Of a stretch of DNA of 64,000 bases, positions 18,426 to 27,095 are shown piece by piece. The number at the start of each line of letters is the position of its first letter. Within the stretch, counting starts at the first letter, position 1. The stretch is taken from assembly GCA_963711215.1 (NCBI GenBank), contig CAVQDH010000006.1, forward strand, positions 186,001 to 250,000. Reading direction: 5' to 3'. The notes under the pieces were generated by a model. That model was given only the letters and a program-made list of their open reading frames with translations, was not told the DNA's origin and made no database searches. The stretch is from WHUA01 sp963711215 (GTDB taxonomy: Bacteria; Pseudomonadota; Alphaproteobacteria; UBA8366). The position numbers were made by a program, and so were the translations under genes.

Positions 18426-20138
18426 ATGGCGAATGATGGCGCAAGCGGCGGCGGATCACCGCGGCGGATCGACCCGGGCTCGGGGCGGCGGAAGTCGCCC
18501 GCTTTTTCGCGCGGCCGTCAGCTCGATTCGCAGGCCCGCGAGGAGATCGCCCGGCTGCTGGACGAGCGGTCGCGCGCCCGCGACCTGCTGATCGAGCACC
18601 TGCACCTGATTCAGGACACCTATGGCTGCCTCTCCGCGGCGCATCTGCAGGCGCTGGCGGCCGAAATGAAGCTGGCCATGGCCGAGGTGTACGAAGTGGC
18701 GTCCTTCTATGCCCATTTCGACATCGTGCTCGACGGCGAAACGCCGCCGCCCGCGCTGACGGTGCGGGTCTGCGACAGCCTGACCTGCGCGCTTGCCGGC
18801 GGCGAGGCCTTGCGCGCGGCGCTGTCGGACCGCCTCGGCGGTGATGTGCGCGTGGTGCGCGCGCCGTGCATGGGGCGCTGCGACGTGGCTCCGGTCGCCG
18901 AGGTCGGTCATCGCTACGTCGACACGGCCGATATCGCGTCGGTGGCCGCAGCGGTGGAGGGCGGCGATTTCCATCCGGAGATCCCGGACCATCAGGAATT
19001 CGACGACTATGTCGCGGACGGCGGCTATACGCTGTTGAAGGAATGCCGCGCGGGAATACGGAAGGCCGAGGACCTGATCAAGGCGCTGGAGGAGTCCGGC
19101 CTGCGCGGTCTCGGCGGCGCGGGATTTCCGACCGGCCGCAAATGGCGCTTCGTGCGCCAGGAGAAGGGCCCGCGCCTGATGGCGGTCAACGCCGACGAGG
19201 GCGAGCCGGGGACTTTCAAGGACCGCTACTATCTCGAGCGCGACCCGCATCGCTTCCTCGAAGGCATGCTGGTCGCCGCCTGGGTCGTCGAGGCGCAGGC
19301 CGTCTACATCTACCTGCGCGACGAGTATCCGGCGGCGCGCGAGATCCTGCTGCGCGCAATCACCCGTGTGGAACGCGAAGGGCTGAATGGCGGCTGCACG
19401 ATCCATCTGCGCCGGGGCGCCGGCGCCTATATCTGCGGCGAGGAATCGGCGATGCTGGAAAGCATCGAGGGCAAGCGCGGGCTGCCGCGCCACAAGCCGC
19501 CGTTCCCCAGCCAGGTCGGCCTGTTCGGGCGGCCGACGCTGATCCACAATGTCGAGACGCTCTTCTGGGTGCGGGATCTCGTCGAGAAGGGCGCGGCCTG
19601 GTTCACCGGCGAAGGCCGCAACGGCCGGCAGGGCCTGCGCAGCTTCTCGGTTTCGGGACGGGTGAAGAGCCCGGGGGTTAAGCTTGCGCCCGCCGGCGTC
19701 ACGGTGCAGGAGCTGATCGACGAATATTGCGGCGGCATGGCCGAGGGCCATCGCTTCAAGGCCTATCTTCCCGGCGGCGCCTCGGGCGGCATCCTGCCGG
19801 CCCGCATGGCGGACGTCCCGCTGGATTTCGGAACGCTCGAGCAGTTCGGCAGCTTCATCGGCTCGGCCGCGGTTGTCGTGCTGTCCGACAAGGACGATAT
19901 CAAAGGGGTGGCGCTCAATCTCATGCGCTTCTTCGAGGACGAGAGCTGCGGGCAATGCACGCCCTGCCGCGTCGGCACCGAGAAGGCGGTGGCGCTGATG
20001 TCTGAAAAGGACTGGGACGGGGCGCTGCTGCGCGATTTGAGCGCGGCGATGGCGTCCGCCTCGATCTGCGGGCTGGGCCAGGCCGCGCCGAACCCGCTCT
20101 TGTGTCTCCTGAAGTATTTTCCGGAGGAGCTGACATGA
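18426..20138 (+). CDS. fdh1B: NAD-dependent formate dehydrogenase beta subunit (NuoE-NuoF fusion)
   Basis: 570 residues. Residues about 25-165 are a NuoE/FdsG-like thioredoxin-fold [2Fe-2S] domain (VRVCDSLTCALAGG, then APCMGRCDVAP). Residues about 195-560 are NuoF/FdsB: FMN loop GLRGLGGAGFPTGRKW, NADH loop NADEGEPGTFKDRYY, GAGAYICGEESAMLESIEG and the [4Fe-4S] motif ESCGQCTPCRVGTEK. This passes electrons from formate oxidation to NAD+. The fusion and size match the beta subunit of the two-subunit FDH1 enzyme of Methylorubrum. The start at 18426 is chosen over 18390 because nothing in the extra 12 residues is conserved. Its stop overlaps the next ATG by 4 bases. Confidence 0.92.
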   Translation: MANDGASGGGSPRRIDPGSGRRKSPAFSRGRQLDSQAREEIARLLDERSRARDLLIEHLHLIQDTYGCLSAAHLQALAAEMKLAMAEVYEVASFYAHFDIVLDGETPPPALTVRVCDSLTCALAGGEALRAALSDRLGGDVRVVRAPCMGRCDVAPVAEVGHRYVDTADIASVAAAVEGGDFHPEIPDHQEFDDYVADGGYTLLKECRAGIRKAEDLIKALEESGLRGLGGAGFPTGRKWRFVRQEKGPRLMAVNADEGEPGTFKDRYYLERDPHRFLEGMLVAAWVVEAQAVYIYLRDEYPAAREILLRAITRVEREGLNGGCTIHLRRGAGAYICGEESAMLESIEGKRGLPRHKPPFPSQVGLFGRPTLIHNVETLFWVRDLVEKGAAWFTGEGRNGRQGLRSFSVSGRVKSPGVKLAPAGVTVQELIDEYCGGMAEGHRFKAYLPGGASGGILPARMADVPLDFGTLEQFGSFIGSAAVVVLSDKDDIKGVALNLMRFFEDESCGQCTPCRVGTEKAVALMSEKDWDGALLRDLSAAMASASICGLGQAAPNPLLCLLKYFPEELT

Positions 20139-22900
20139 CCGCGACCATCACCTTCACGCTCGACGGCAAGGAGGTCGAGGCCGGACCGGGCGAGACTATC
20201 TGGCAGGTCGCGTCGCGCCAGGGCACGGAGATCCCGCATCTCTGCTACGCGCCGGAGCCGGGCTATCGGCCGGACGGCAACTGCCGCGCCTGCATGGTGG
20301 AGATCGAGGGCGAGCGCGTGCTGGCGGCCTCCTGCATCCGCAAGCCCGCGCCGGGCATGGTGGTGCGCTCCGCGTCGGACAAGGCGAAGAGCGCCCGCCG
20401 CATGGTGATGGAGCTCTTGATCGCCGATCAGCCGAAGCGCGACGCGGCGCATGATCCGCGCTCGAAATTCTGGCGCTGGGCCGATGCGATGGGCGTCGCC
20501 GGCAGCCGCTTCCCGGCACGTCCCAAGGTCGAGCGGGACAGCAGCCATGTCGCGATCGCGGTCAATCTGGACGCCTGCATTCACTGCAATCTCTGCGTCC
20601 GCGCCTGCCGCGAGGTGCAGGTCAACGACGTCATCGGCATGGCCTATCGCGGCCACGGCGCCAAGATCGTCTTCGATTTCGACGCGCCGATGGGCAACTC
20701 GACCTGCGTCGCCTGCGGTGAATGCGTGCAGGCCTGCCCGACGGGCGCGCTGATGGAGGCCAGCCTGCTGGACGAGGCCGGCGTGCGCCGCGAATTCGAA
20801 GACCGCGACGTGAAGACGCTCTGCCCTTATTGCGGCGTCGGCTGCCAGACCACGGCGCATGTCAAGGACGACAAGATCCTTTATGTCGATGGCCGCAACG
20901 GGCCGGCCAACGAGCAGCGGCTTTGCGTCAAGGGGCGTTTCGGATTCGACTACATCACCCATCCCCACCGGCTGACCAAGCCGATGATCCGGCGCGACGA
21001 CGCGCCGAAGGACGGCGCGCTCCGGCTCGATCCGGGCAATCCCTGGACGCATTTCCGCGAAGCGACCTGGGACGAGGCGCTGGATGCCGCCGCGGCCGGC
21101 TTGAAAAAGGTGCTGGACGCGCATGGCGGTTCGGCGCTCGCCGGCTTCGGCTCGGCGAAGGGCTCGAACGAGGAGGCCTATCTGTTCCAGAAGCTGGTGC
21201 GCACCGGCTTCGGCACCAACAATGTCGATCACTGCACGCGCCTCTGCCACGCTTCCTCCGTCGCGGCGCTGATGGAGGGCATCGGCTCGGGCGCCGTGAC
21301 CGCGCCGTTCACGGCGGCGGCCGACGCGGAGTGCATCATCGTGATCGGCGCCCGGCCCGAGCAGAACCATCCGGTGGCCGCGACCTATCTCAAGAACGCG
21401 ACGAAGCGCGGCGCCAAGCTGATCGTCGCCGACCCGCGCGGACAGGAACTGGCGCGCCACGCCACCTACAGCCTGCAGTTCAAGCCCGGCACCGATGTCG
21501 CGCTGCTGAACGCGATGATCCACACGATCATCGAGGAAGGGCTGACCGACCGCCAATACGTTCAGACGCACACCGAAGGCTTCGAGCAGCTCGCCGCCCG
21601 GACGAAGGATTTCTCGCCGGAAAAGATGGCCGCCGTCTGTGGCATCGACGCGGGGACGATCCGCGAGGTGGCGCGGCTCTACGCGACGTCGACCACGTCG
21701 ATCATTTTCTGGGGCATGGGCATCTCGCAGTCGGTGCACGGCACGGACAATGCGCGCTGCCTGATCGCGCTGGCGCTGATCACCGGCCAGGTCGGCCGGC
21801 CCGGCACCGGGCTGCATCCGCTGCGCGGACAGAACAATGTCCAGGGCGCCTCGGACGCCGGCCTGATCCCGATGGTCTTTCCCGACTACCGCTCGGTCGA
21901 GGCGGCCGACATCCGGCAGAAGTTCGAAGATTTCTGGGGAACGGCGCTCGATCCCAAGCGCGGCCTCACGGTGGTCGAGATCATGAACGCGATCCACGCC
22001 GATGAGATCAAGGCGATGTACATCATGGGCGAGAACCCGGCGATGTCCGATCCGGACCAGGCGCATGCGCGCGCCGCGCTGGCCAAGCTCGACCACCTGG
22101 TGGTGCAGGACATCTTCCTGACCGAGACGGCGTGGCACGCGGATGTCGTGCTGCCGGCCTCCGTGCATGCGGAGAAGACCGGCACCTTCACCAACACGAA
22201 CCGCCAGGTTCAGCTTGCCCGCGAAGTCGTGCCGCTGCCGGGCGACGCGCGCCAGGACTGGTGGATCATCCAGGAGCTCGCGACCCGGCTTGGCCTCGGC
22301 TGGCAATACGGCCATCCGCGCGACGTGTTTGCCGAGATGGCGCAGATCATGCCGTCGCTCGCCAACATCACCTGGGAGCGGCTGGAGCGGGAAGAGTTGG
22401 TCACCTATCCCTGCGACGCGCCGGACAAGCCGGGCAACGAGATCATGTTCGCCGCGGGCTACCCGACGGCGAGCGGGCGCGGCCGGATCGTGCCGACGGA
22501 TCTGACGCCGCCGGACGAGCTGCCGGATGACGAGTATCCGATGGTCCTGACCACCGGGCGCATGCTGGAGCATTGGCATACGGGCGCGATGACGCGGCGG
22601 GCCGGGAACCTCAATCAGCTCGAGCCCGAGGCGATTGCCTGCATGTCGCCCCGCGATATCGACCGCATGGGGCTGGCGCCCGGCGACTTCATCCGGGTGG
22701 CGACGCGACGCGGCGCGATCTCGCTGCGCGTCCGCCAGGACCGCGAGGTGGCGGACGGCATGGTGTTCATCCCCTTCTGCTTCACCGAGGCGGCGGCGAA
22801 CCTGCTGACCAATCCGCAGCTCGATCCCTTCGGCAAGATCCCGGAGTTCAAGTTCTGCGCCGCCCGCGTCGAGCCGGCCGAGAGCAAGGCCGCCGAGTAG
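20135..22900 (+). CDS. fdh1A: Formate dehydrogenase alpha subunit (molybdenum/tungsten)
   Basis: 921 residues. Order of parts: N-terminal [2Fe-2S] domain (PHLCYAPEPGYRPDGNCRAC), a double [4Fe-4S] ferredoxin region (CIHCNLCVRAC, CVACGECVQACPTGAL), the catalytic-domain [4Fe-4S] motif LCPYCGVGCQTTAHV, and bis-MGD domains with NNVDHCTRLCHASSV (the second Cys is the likely metal ligand, followed by the conserved His), HPLRGQNNVQGASDAG and the C-terminal LTTGRMLEHWHTGAMTRR. It oxidises formate to CO2 in the cytoplasm. The chaperone FdhD and small subunit FdsD are not in the window. It probably disposes of formate made by frc/oxc. Confidence 0.94.
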   Translation: MTATITFTLDGKEVEAGPGETIWQVASRQGTEIPHLCYAPEPGYRPDGNCRACMVEIEGERVLAASCIRKPAPGMVVRSASDKAKSARRMVMELLIADQPKRDAAHDPRSKFWRWADAMGVAGSRFPARPKVERDSSHVAIAVNLDACIHCNLCVRACREVQVNDVIGMAYRGHGAKIVFDFDAPMGNSTCVACGECVQACPTGALMEASLLDEAGVRREFEDRDVKTLCPYCGVGCQTTAHVKDDKILYVDGRNGPANEQRLCVKGRFGFDYITHPHRLTKPMIRRDDAPKDGALRLDPGNPWTHFREATWDEALDAAAAGLKKVLDAHGGSALAGFGSAKGSNEEAYLFQKLVRTGFGTNNVDHCTRLCHASSVAALMEGIGSGAVTAPFTAAADAECIIVIGARPEQNHPVAATYLKNATKRGAKLIVADPRGQELARHATYSLQFKPGTDVALLNAMIHTIIEEGLTDRQYVQTHTEGFEQLAARTKDFSPEKMAAVCGIDAGTIREVARLYATSTTSIIFWGMGISQSVHGTDNARCLIALALITGQVGRPGTGLHPLRGQNNVQGASDAGLIPMVFPDYRSVEAADIRQKFEDFWGTALDPKRGLTVVEIMNAIHADEIKAMYIMGENPAMSDPDQAHARAALAKLDHLVVQDIFLTETAWHADVVLPASVHAEKTGTFTNTNRQVQLAREVVPLPGDARQDWWIIQELATRLGLGWQYGHPRDVFAEMAQIMPSLANITWERLEREELVTYPCDAPDKPGNEIMFAAGYPTASGRGRIVPTDLTPPDELPDDEYPMVLTTGRMLEHWHTGAMTRRAGNLNQLEPEAIACMSPRDIDRMGLAPGDFIRVATRRGAISLRVRQDREVADGMVFIPFCFTEAAANLLTNPQLDPFGKIPEFKFCAARVEPAESKAAE

Positions 22901-22984
22901 GCGGGGAGTAGCCTGATCCGCTTATTCGGGCCGGGAAGGCGATCCGCCGCCGGGCTGAACAAGGGCGATTTTCCGCGGTGTCGC

Positions 22985-23140
22985 GGAGCCTTTAACCAAT
23001 TTCACAATAAATAACCAAAGTATATATTTACCATAATACTTCAGAAAACATAATATAAATCAAAGTTACATTTTAAAATATATAAGAACCTCTAAATTAA
23101 CTAAACATTTTACTAGATTTATTCGGAACATCGGTGTAAA
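22985..23140 (+). promoter_or_regulatory. AT-rich promoter island upstream of the NarL-like regulator
   Basis: Strongly AT-rich intergenic DNA between the formate dehydrogenase stop and the regulator at 23184, unlike the GC-rich surroundings. At 23105-23123 it reads ACATTTTACTAGATTTATT, nearly the same as 2461-2480 in the AT-rich island before the globin chemoreceptor. Probable promoter/upstream activating region; no hexamers assigned. Confidence 0.45.
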
Positions 23141-23183
23141 GATGTAGTACTAAATGGGAGGGGTGCTGCGTTGGGGGAGAGTT

Positions 23184-23861
23184 ATGTCTCGAGCACCTCT
23201 GTTTATCGTGGGTGGTACCGGCCTGTTTCGACGAGGCCTGTGTAGCTTTCTGGAAGAAACGCCCTTCCAGATGGCCGCGGAGTTCGACAACGCGGAAGCG
23301 TGCGTGAGCGCGATTGCGAAGGCCTCGACGCCGGAGGTGGACGTCATTGTCTACATCTCAAATGGCGACCCGGAGGTTTCGGCCGCGGCTGTCGACGCAC
23401 TGATTTCCTGTTGCGACGCGCGCGTGCTGGTCCTGTCGGGCGAGCTTTCGGTCGACGAGCTGGGCGCCTGCCTGCGCGTCGGGGCCGGGGGCTATCTGCT
23501 GAGCAACATTTCCAAGGAAGTGCTCACGCATTCGCTGCGCCTGATCGTGCTGGGCGAGACGGTGTTCCCGTCGCAGCTCGCCACGGCCTGGGCGACCGGG
23601 CAGTTGCGCCAGACGACCAATACGGTCGAGGTCGACAAGGCGCTCGAAGTGCTGACGAACCGCGAGACTGAAATTCTCGGCTGCCTTACGGAAGGCGCGC
23701 CGAACAAGATGATCGCGCGGCAGCTCGGCATTACCGAGGCGACCGTGAAGATCCACGTCAAATCGCTGATCCGCAAGATCGGCGTGCAGAACCGGACCCA
23801 GGCGGCCCTTTGGGCGATCCAGGCGGGTTACGGGAAGAACGGGACCGATCTCGCGGCCTGA
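23184..23861 (+). CDS. NarL/FixJ-like LuxR-family regulator with atypical receiver
   Basis: 225 residues from the ATG at 23184, which follows a GGGGGAG site; an upstream in-frame ATG at 23154 lacks one. The receiver-like N-terminus (APLFIVGGTGLFRRGLCSFL) lacks the acidic pair and has Tyr at the phospho-acceptor position (VDVIVYISNGD). The LuxR helix-turn-helix is well conserved (EVLTNRETEILGCLTEGAPN, then ATVKIHVKSLIRKIGVQNR). It resembles the pair at 5563 and 6315. A strong terminator follows, so it is probably a single-gene unit. Confidence 0.87.
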   Translation: MSRAPLFIVGGTGLFRRGLCSFLEETPFQMAAEFDNAEACVSAIAKASTPEVDVIVYISNGDPEVSAAAVDALISCCDARVLVLSGELSVDELGACLRVGAGGYLLSNISKEVLTHSLRLIVLGETVFPSQLATAWATGQLRQTTNTVEVDKALEVLTNRETEILGCLTEGAPNKMIARQLGITEATVKIHVKSLIRKIGVQNRTQAALWAIQAGYGKNGTDLAA

Positions 23862-23936
23862 CCCCGCACCGTCTGTCGATGGCCGGCCTTCGCGACGCCG
23901 GCCGCCATCGAGAAAATCGGGACATATTCCCCAATC

Positions 23937-23963
23937 GGCCCCGCTTCGGCGGGGCCTTTTTTT
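23937..23963 (+). terminator. Rho-independent terminator after the NarL-like regulator
   Basis: Perfect 8-bp stem GGCCCCGC/GCGGGGCC with a TTCG tetraloop, followed by seven T. It lies 75 bases after the stop at 23861. Confidence 0.92.
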
Positions 23964-24071
23964 GCGCGGCCTCGAATTCAGGGGGCTGAAGGAAAGCGGC
24001 CCCCCGCCAAGGGCGAAGGGCCGTTCCAACAGGGAAGTTCCGGAAATGAGTGAGCGTGTGTGTGTGATCCT

Positions 24072-24236
24072 TTACTTCTGTCTGGACATGTCCTTCAGGC
24101 ACTGCGCCTTCAGTTTCGCGTCCTTGATCTTGCCGCATTTCACCTTGGCCTGGTCACCCGCGGCGAAGGCCGGGGCAGCCACCGGGCCGGCGGCGAATGC
24201 TGCCAGAACAACGATGGGAAGGATTTTGCGAATCAT
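24072..24236 (-). CDS. Small secreted basic peptide (54 residues), function unknown
   Basis: A short gene with a clear AGGAG site 7 bases before its ATG. The product has a textbook signal peptide (MIRKILPIVVLAAFAAGPVA then APAFAA, cleavage near residue 26). The mature part is about 28 lysine-rich residues with two Cys (AKVKCGKIKDAKLKAQCLKD). The Cys spacing would allow one disulfide in the periplasm. No family recognised. Similar small Lys/Cys exported proteins occur in alphaproteobacteria, but I cannot name one. It is downstream of, and on the same strand as, the PRC-barrel gene. Confidence 0.65.
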   Translation of the reverse strand: MIRKILPIVVLAAFAAGPVAAPAFAAGDQAKVKCGKIKDAKLKAQCLKDMSRQK

Positions 24237-24308
24237 GGAAAGTCTCCTAACTAGTTTACGATTGCGGGTTGTTGCACGCGAATGGGCGTCGCTGTTACCG
24301 ATCTCCCC

Positions 24309-24839
24309 TCAGTAAAGCGACCGAATTTCGTCGTGCGCGTCGGGCATGCCGGCTTCCCGCGCAGCCGGCCCCCGGGCGTCGGATTTGAGACCAACGAGTT
24401 GTGCCTGAACGATTTCCTCACGCGTCAGGTCGATGCGGATGACCGTGACGCGGGCGCCTTGGGTCGAGACGATTTCGGCGCGGTGGGGCGAGATCGCGAT
24501 CGGCCCGCCGTCCGAATCGAAGCTGTCGTAGAGGGCGACCAGAACCTGTTTGACCTCGCCGTTCTGGTCGAGCACGAGGTTGTCGACCTCGCCGATACGT
24601 TGGCCGTCCAGGTTCAGGACGTAGCTGCCGATCAGGTCATAGGCGCGGTAATAGCGCTCTACCATGTCGCGCGAGGCGACCCGACGGGCGTGACCCGGTT
24701 GCTGGGCGTTGCCGAACGGCGCTTCCCGTTGCAGGCCGCTGGCCGGCGTCGGCTGTCCTGCTTCTGCGGTGCCGAGAGCCGCAGCGGCGCCGATCGCAAT
24801 CGCGAGGAAGCATTCTCCCTGCCATCTCGATTTGCGCAT
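24309..24839 (-). CDS. Exported PRC-barrel domain protein
   Basis: 176 residues starting at 24839, where a signal peptide begins (CFLAIAIGAAAALGTAEAGQ). The mature protein has a spacer and then a PRC-barrel domain: RAYDLIGSYVLNLDGQRIGE, VDNLVLDQNGEVKQVLVAL, and IDLTREEIVQAQLVG. PRC-barrel proteins of this exported type are common in alphaproteobacteria, often stress-related, and of unclear function. It is divergent from the ECF sigma gene across a 611-base gap. Confidence 0.85.
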   Translation of the reverse strand: MRKSRWQGECFLAIAIGAAAALGTAEAGQPTPASGLQREAPFGNAQQPGHARRVASRDMVERYYRAYDLIGSYVLNLDGQRIGEVDNLVLDQNGEVKQVLVALYDSFDSDGGPIAISPHRAEIVSTQGARVTVIRIDLTREEIVQAQLVGLKSDARGPAAREAGMPDAHDEIRSLY

Positions 24840-25450
24840 TGCTCGATACCTCTGTTCGGTCGCGTCTGACTTGATGCCGCCCGGGCGAAGCTTTCCGTGA
24901 GGGGAGCATTCCGCGAGGGCGCCTGCCGTTAACCAATAGACGGCGCGCGCCGCGCTTTCTTCCCGGGCAAAATTTTTTCGATGCGATTTTCTTGCACCGC
25001 GCCGCACCGGGCATGGATGTCCCGGGATGATCTCTCATTAATCATCATGTCGCCGTATTTCCGTCCGAATCGCTGCTTAGCCTGATGTGCAGGAATCATC
25101 GCAACAGAGAGGAATAAAGCATGAGAATGCGCGTCTATTAGCGCGAGCGGTATGCGTTCACCGACCGTTTTGGGGCGACAGCGGCCATAAGCCGAAAAAG
25201 GCAAAGGCCACGGCGGATTGCATGTCAGCTCGGACAGGGAAACGGCGCGGACGCATGGGTGAGGGGGGACTAAAGGATGATTATCGTTCACGACTTCCGT
25301 GGTTTTCGGTCGTGCGCAGTCGATCCGGAATGTCAGGAACCGGCGATTCGTCGCGGGATTCTTGAGGTCATCAGGGAAATATCCAGGCGCTTGTTCGTTA
25401 ATCGCCTGGCGATTGGTCGAAAGACCTTGCCCGCACAGGAGGACCTCATT
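24840..25450. other. 611-base intergenic region upstream of the ECF sigma factor
   Basis: No confident gene. It should hold the divergent promoters of the PRC-barrel and sigma genes. One feature stands out: a strong ribosome-binding site (AGAGAGG, 25106-25112) sits 8 bases before an ATG at 25121 that opens only six codons (MRMRVY) before TAG. This could be a leader peptide or a small gene broken by a sequence error. Longer open frames here show no recognisable similarity. Confidence 0.4.
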
Positions 25451-25960
25451 TTGCCGGAAACGGGACCGATGCTCACGCTTCATGTTGCCGCATTGCGGCG
25501 TTACGCAAACGCCTTGGAGGGCAATCGCGAAGAAGCGGACGACCTGGTGCAGGAATGCCTTGCACGCGCGATCGCAAGGACCAAGGCATGGAGCGAAATC
25601 CGCAATGTCCGTGCCTACTTGTTCACAATTCTCCACAATCTTCACATCGATCGTGTCTCGCGCGGCCGGAGCGCCGGCTATGCCGTGCCGCTCGAATCGG
25701 TCGAGCACAAGCTGACGACGAAGCCGTCGCAGGAAGACGGCCTGCGGATTCGGGACCTGGAGCGCGCGCTTCGCGTGCTGCCCGACGACTATCGCAAGGC
25801 GGTCCTTCTCGTCGGCCTCGAAGGCATGAGCTATCAAGAAGCCGCGACGACGCTCGGCGTGCCGATCGGCACGATCATGTCGCGGTTGTCGCGCGGGCGC
25901 GAAACCCTGCGGCAGCTCATGGCAACCGACGCGCACGCGAAATTGCGGATGGTGAAATGA
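25451..25960 (+). CDS. ECF-type RNA polymerase sigma factor
   Basis: 169 residues starting at TTG 25451, chosen because a perfect AGGAGG (25437-25442) lies 8 bases upstream; a later ATG at 25469 has no such site. Region 2 reads LRRYANALEGNREEADDLVQ, then NVRAYLFTILHNLHIDRVSR. Region 4 reads LERALRVLPDDYRKAVLLVG, then MSYQEAATTLGVPIGTIMSR. It directs transcription of a stress or envelope regulon. The stop overlaps the start of the anti-sigma gene (ATGA), the usual sigma/anti-sigma coupling. Confidence 0.9.
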   Translation: MPETGPMLTLHVAALRRYANALEGNREEADDLVQECLARAIARTKAWSEIRNVRAYLFTILHNLHIDRVSRGRSAGYAVPLESVEHKLTTKPSQEDGLRIRDLERALRVLPDDYRKAVLLVGLEGMSYQEAATTLGVPIGTIMSRLSRGRETLRQLMATDAHAKLRMVK

Positions 25961-27087
25961 CACAGGCACGCAATAGTGACCGTGAGCCCATCTCCGAGAT
26001 GGATCTGCACGGTTACATCGACGGTGAACTGCCGGCGCTGCGCCGGGCCGAGGTGGAGGCGTATCTCGCGGACCATCCGGACGAGGCGGCCCGGCTCGCC
26101 GAATACCACGCGCTGACGCTGTCGCTGCATCGGCTCTATGACGGCGACCGCGCGGCCAGTCCGCGGATCGACATGCTGACCGCGGACCTCGACCGCACGC
26201 TCCGCCGCCGCCGCACGGTGCATCGGTTGGTTCGCATGGCCGCGGTCGCGGCCGTGCTGGCCATCGTTGCCGGCGTCGCGTCGAGCGTTCACGATCGCTT
26301 CCGGCAGGCCGAGGATCGCTTCCTCGCTTTCACCCAGCAGGCGACCGACGCGCATCTCCTGTTTGCCGGCGCCAAGCCGCCTGCGGTCGACGTCAAGCCC
26401 GACGGCAATTCGACGGTGGTGTCCTGGCTGTCGCAGCGGCTGACGGGCGTTCCGGTACGGGCGCCGGATCTGCACAAGCTCGGGTACACGCTGACGGTCG
26501 AGCGCATCCTTCCGTCGCCCAACGGGCCCGCCGCGCAGCTCATGTACGAGGGCAAAAAAGCCGCCGAGCCGGTCACGCTGTTCATCGGCAAGAGCAAGGG
26601 CAAGCAGCAGACCGCCTTCACCTATGTCCAGAACGACGATCTCTCGATCTTCTATTGGCAGGAGGGGCCGTTCGCTTACAGCCTCGCGGGCAAGCTCGGC
26701 CGGGCCGATCTGCTGTCGCTCGCCGAAGCGGTGAATGCACAGCTGGTCGCCCTGCCGCCGATGCCGAAGACGATGGTCCAGCGGCGCGCCGCGGACGTGA
26801 TCCGCGCGGCCGGCAAGGAGCCGCTGACGCCTGATTCCGACACGGCGGCAATATCGGCGGCGCCTGCGGTTCGTGACGCCGTCGCCCACCCGGCGGATGT
26901 GCTCGTGCGGCCCGTCGCGAAAAAGATCGATGCGACGAAGATCGAGGCGTCGGAAAGCAGCGTTGCGCCGGAGCACGTGAAAACGGATACGCTCCAGCCC
27001 GCGCCGGTCAAGGATGGCGCCGCCGTCAAGAAGGCGCCGAAGCCGTCCGCGCCGGCAAACGAGAGCGATACGGCCAAGAAGACCTGA
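25957..27087 (+). CDS. Transmembrane anti-sigma factor with long periplasmic domain
   Basis: 376 residues. The N-terminal cytoplasmic anti-sigma domain (MDLHGYIDGELPALRRAEVE, LADHPDEAARLAEYHALTL) is followed by one membrane helix at about residues 91-111 (LVRMAAVAAVLAIVAGVASS). A periplasmic domain of about 170 residues then leads into a low-complexity Lys/Ala/Pro tail. No ZAS His-Cys-Cys motif is visible. It would hold the ECF factor at the membrane until an envelope signal releases it. The gene converges on copA with an 8-base gap. Confidence 0.87.
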   Translation: MTQARNSDREPISEMDLHGYIDGELPALRRAEVEAYLADHPDEAARLAEYHALTLSLHRLYDGDRAASPRIDMLTADLDRTLRRRRTVHRLVRMAAVAAVLAIVAGVASSVHDRFRQAEDRFLAFTQQATDAHLLFAGAKPPAVDVKPDGNSTVVSWLSQRLTGVPVRAPDLHKLGYTLTVERILPSPNGPAAQLMYEGKKAAEPVTLFIGKSKGKQQTAFTYVQNDDLSIFYWQEGPFAYSLAGKLGRADLLSLAEAVNAQLVALPPMPKTMVQRRAADVIRAAGKEPLTPDSDTAAISAAPAVRDAVAHPADVLVRPVAKKIDATKIEASESSVAPEHVKTDTLQPAPVKDGAAVKKAPKPSAPANESDTAKKT

Positions 27088-27095
27088 GTTCGCGG

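Noticed and set aside
19763..22579. 938-codon open frame antisense to formate dehydrogenase
   Set aside because: No domain or motif; the sense strand carries full iron-sulfur and MoCo motifs. Long antisense frames are expected at this GC content.
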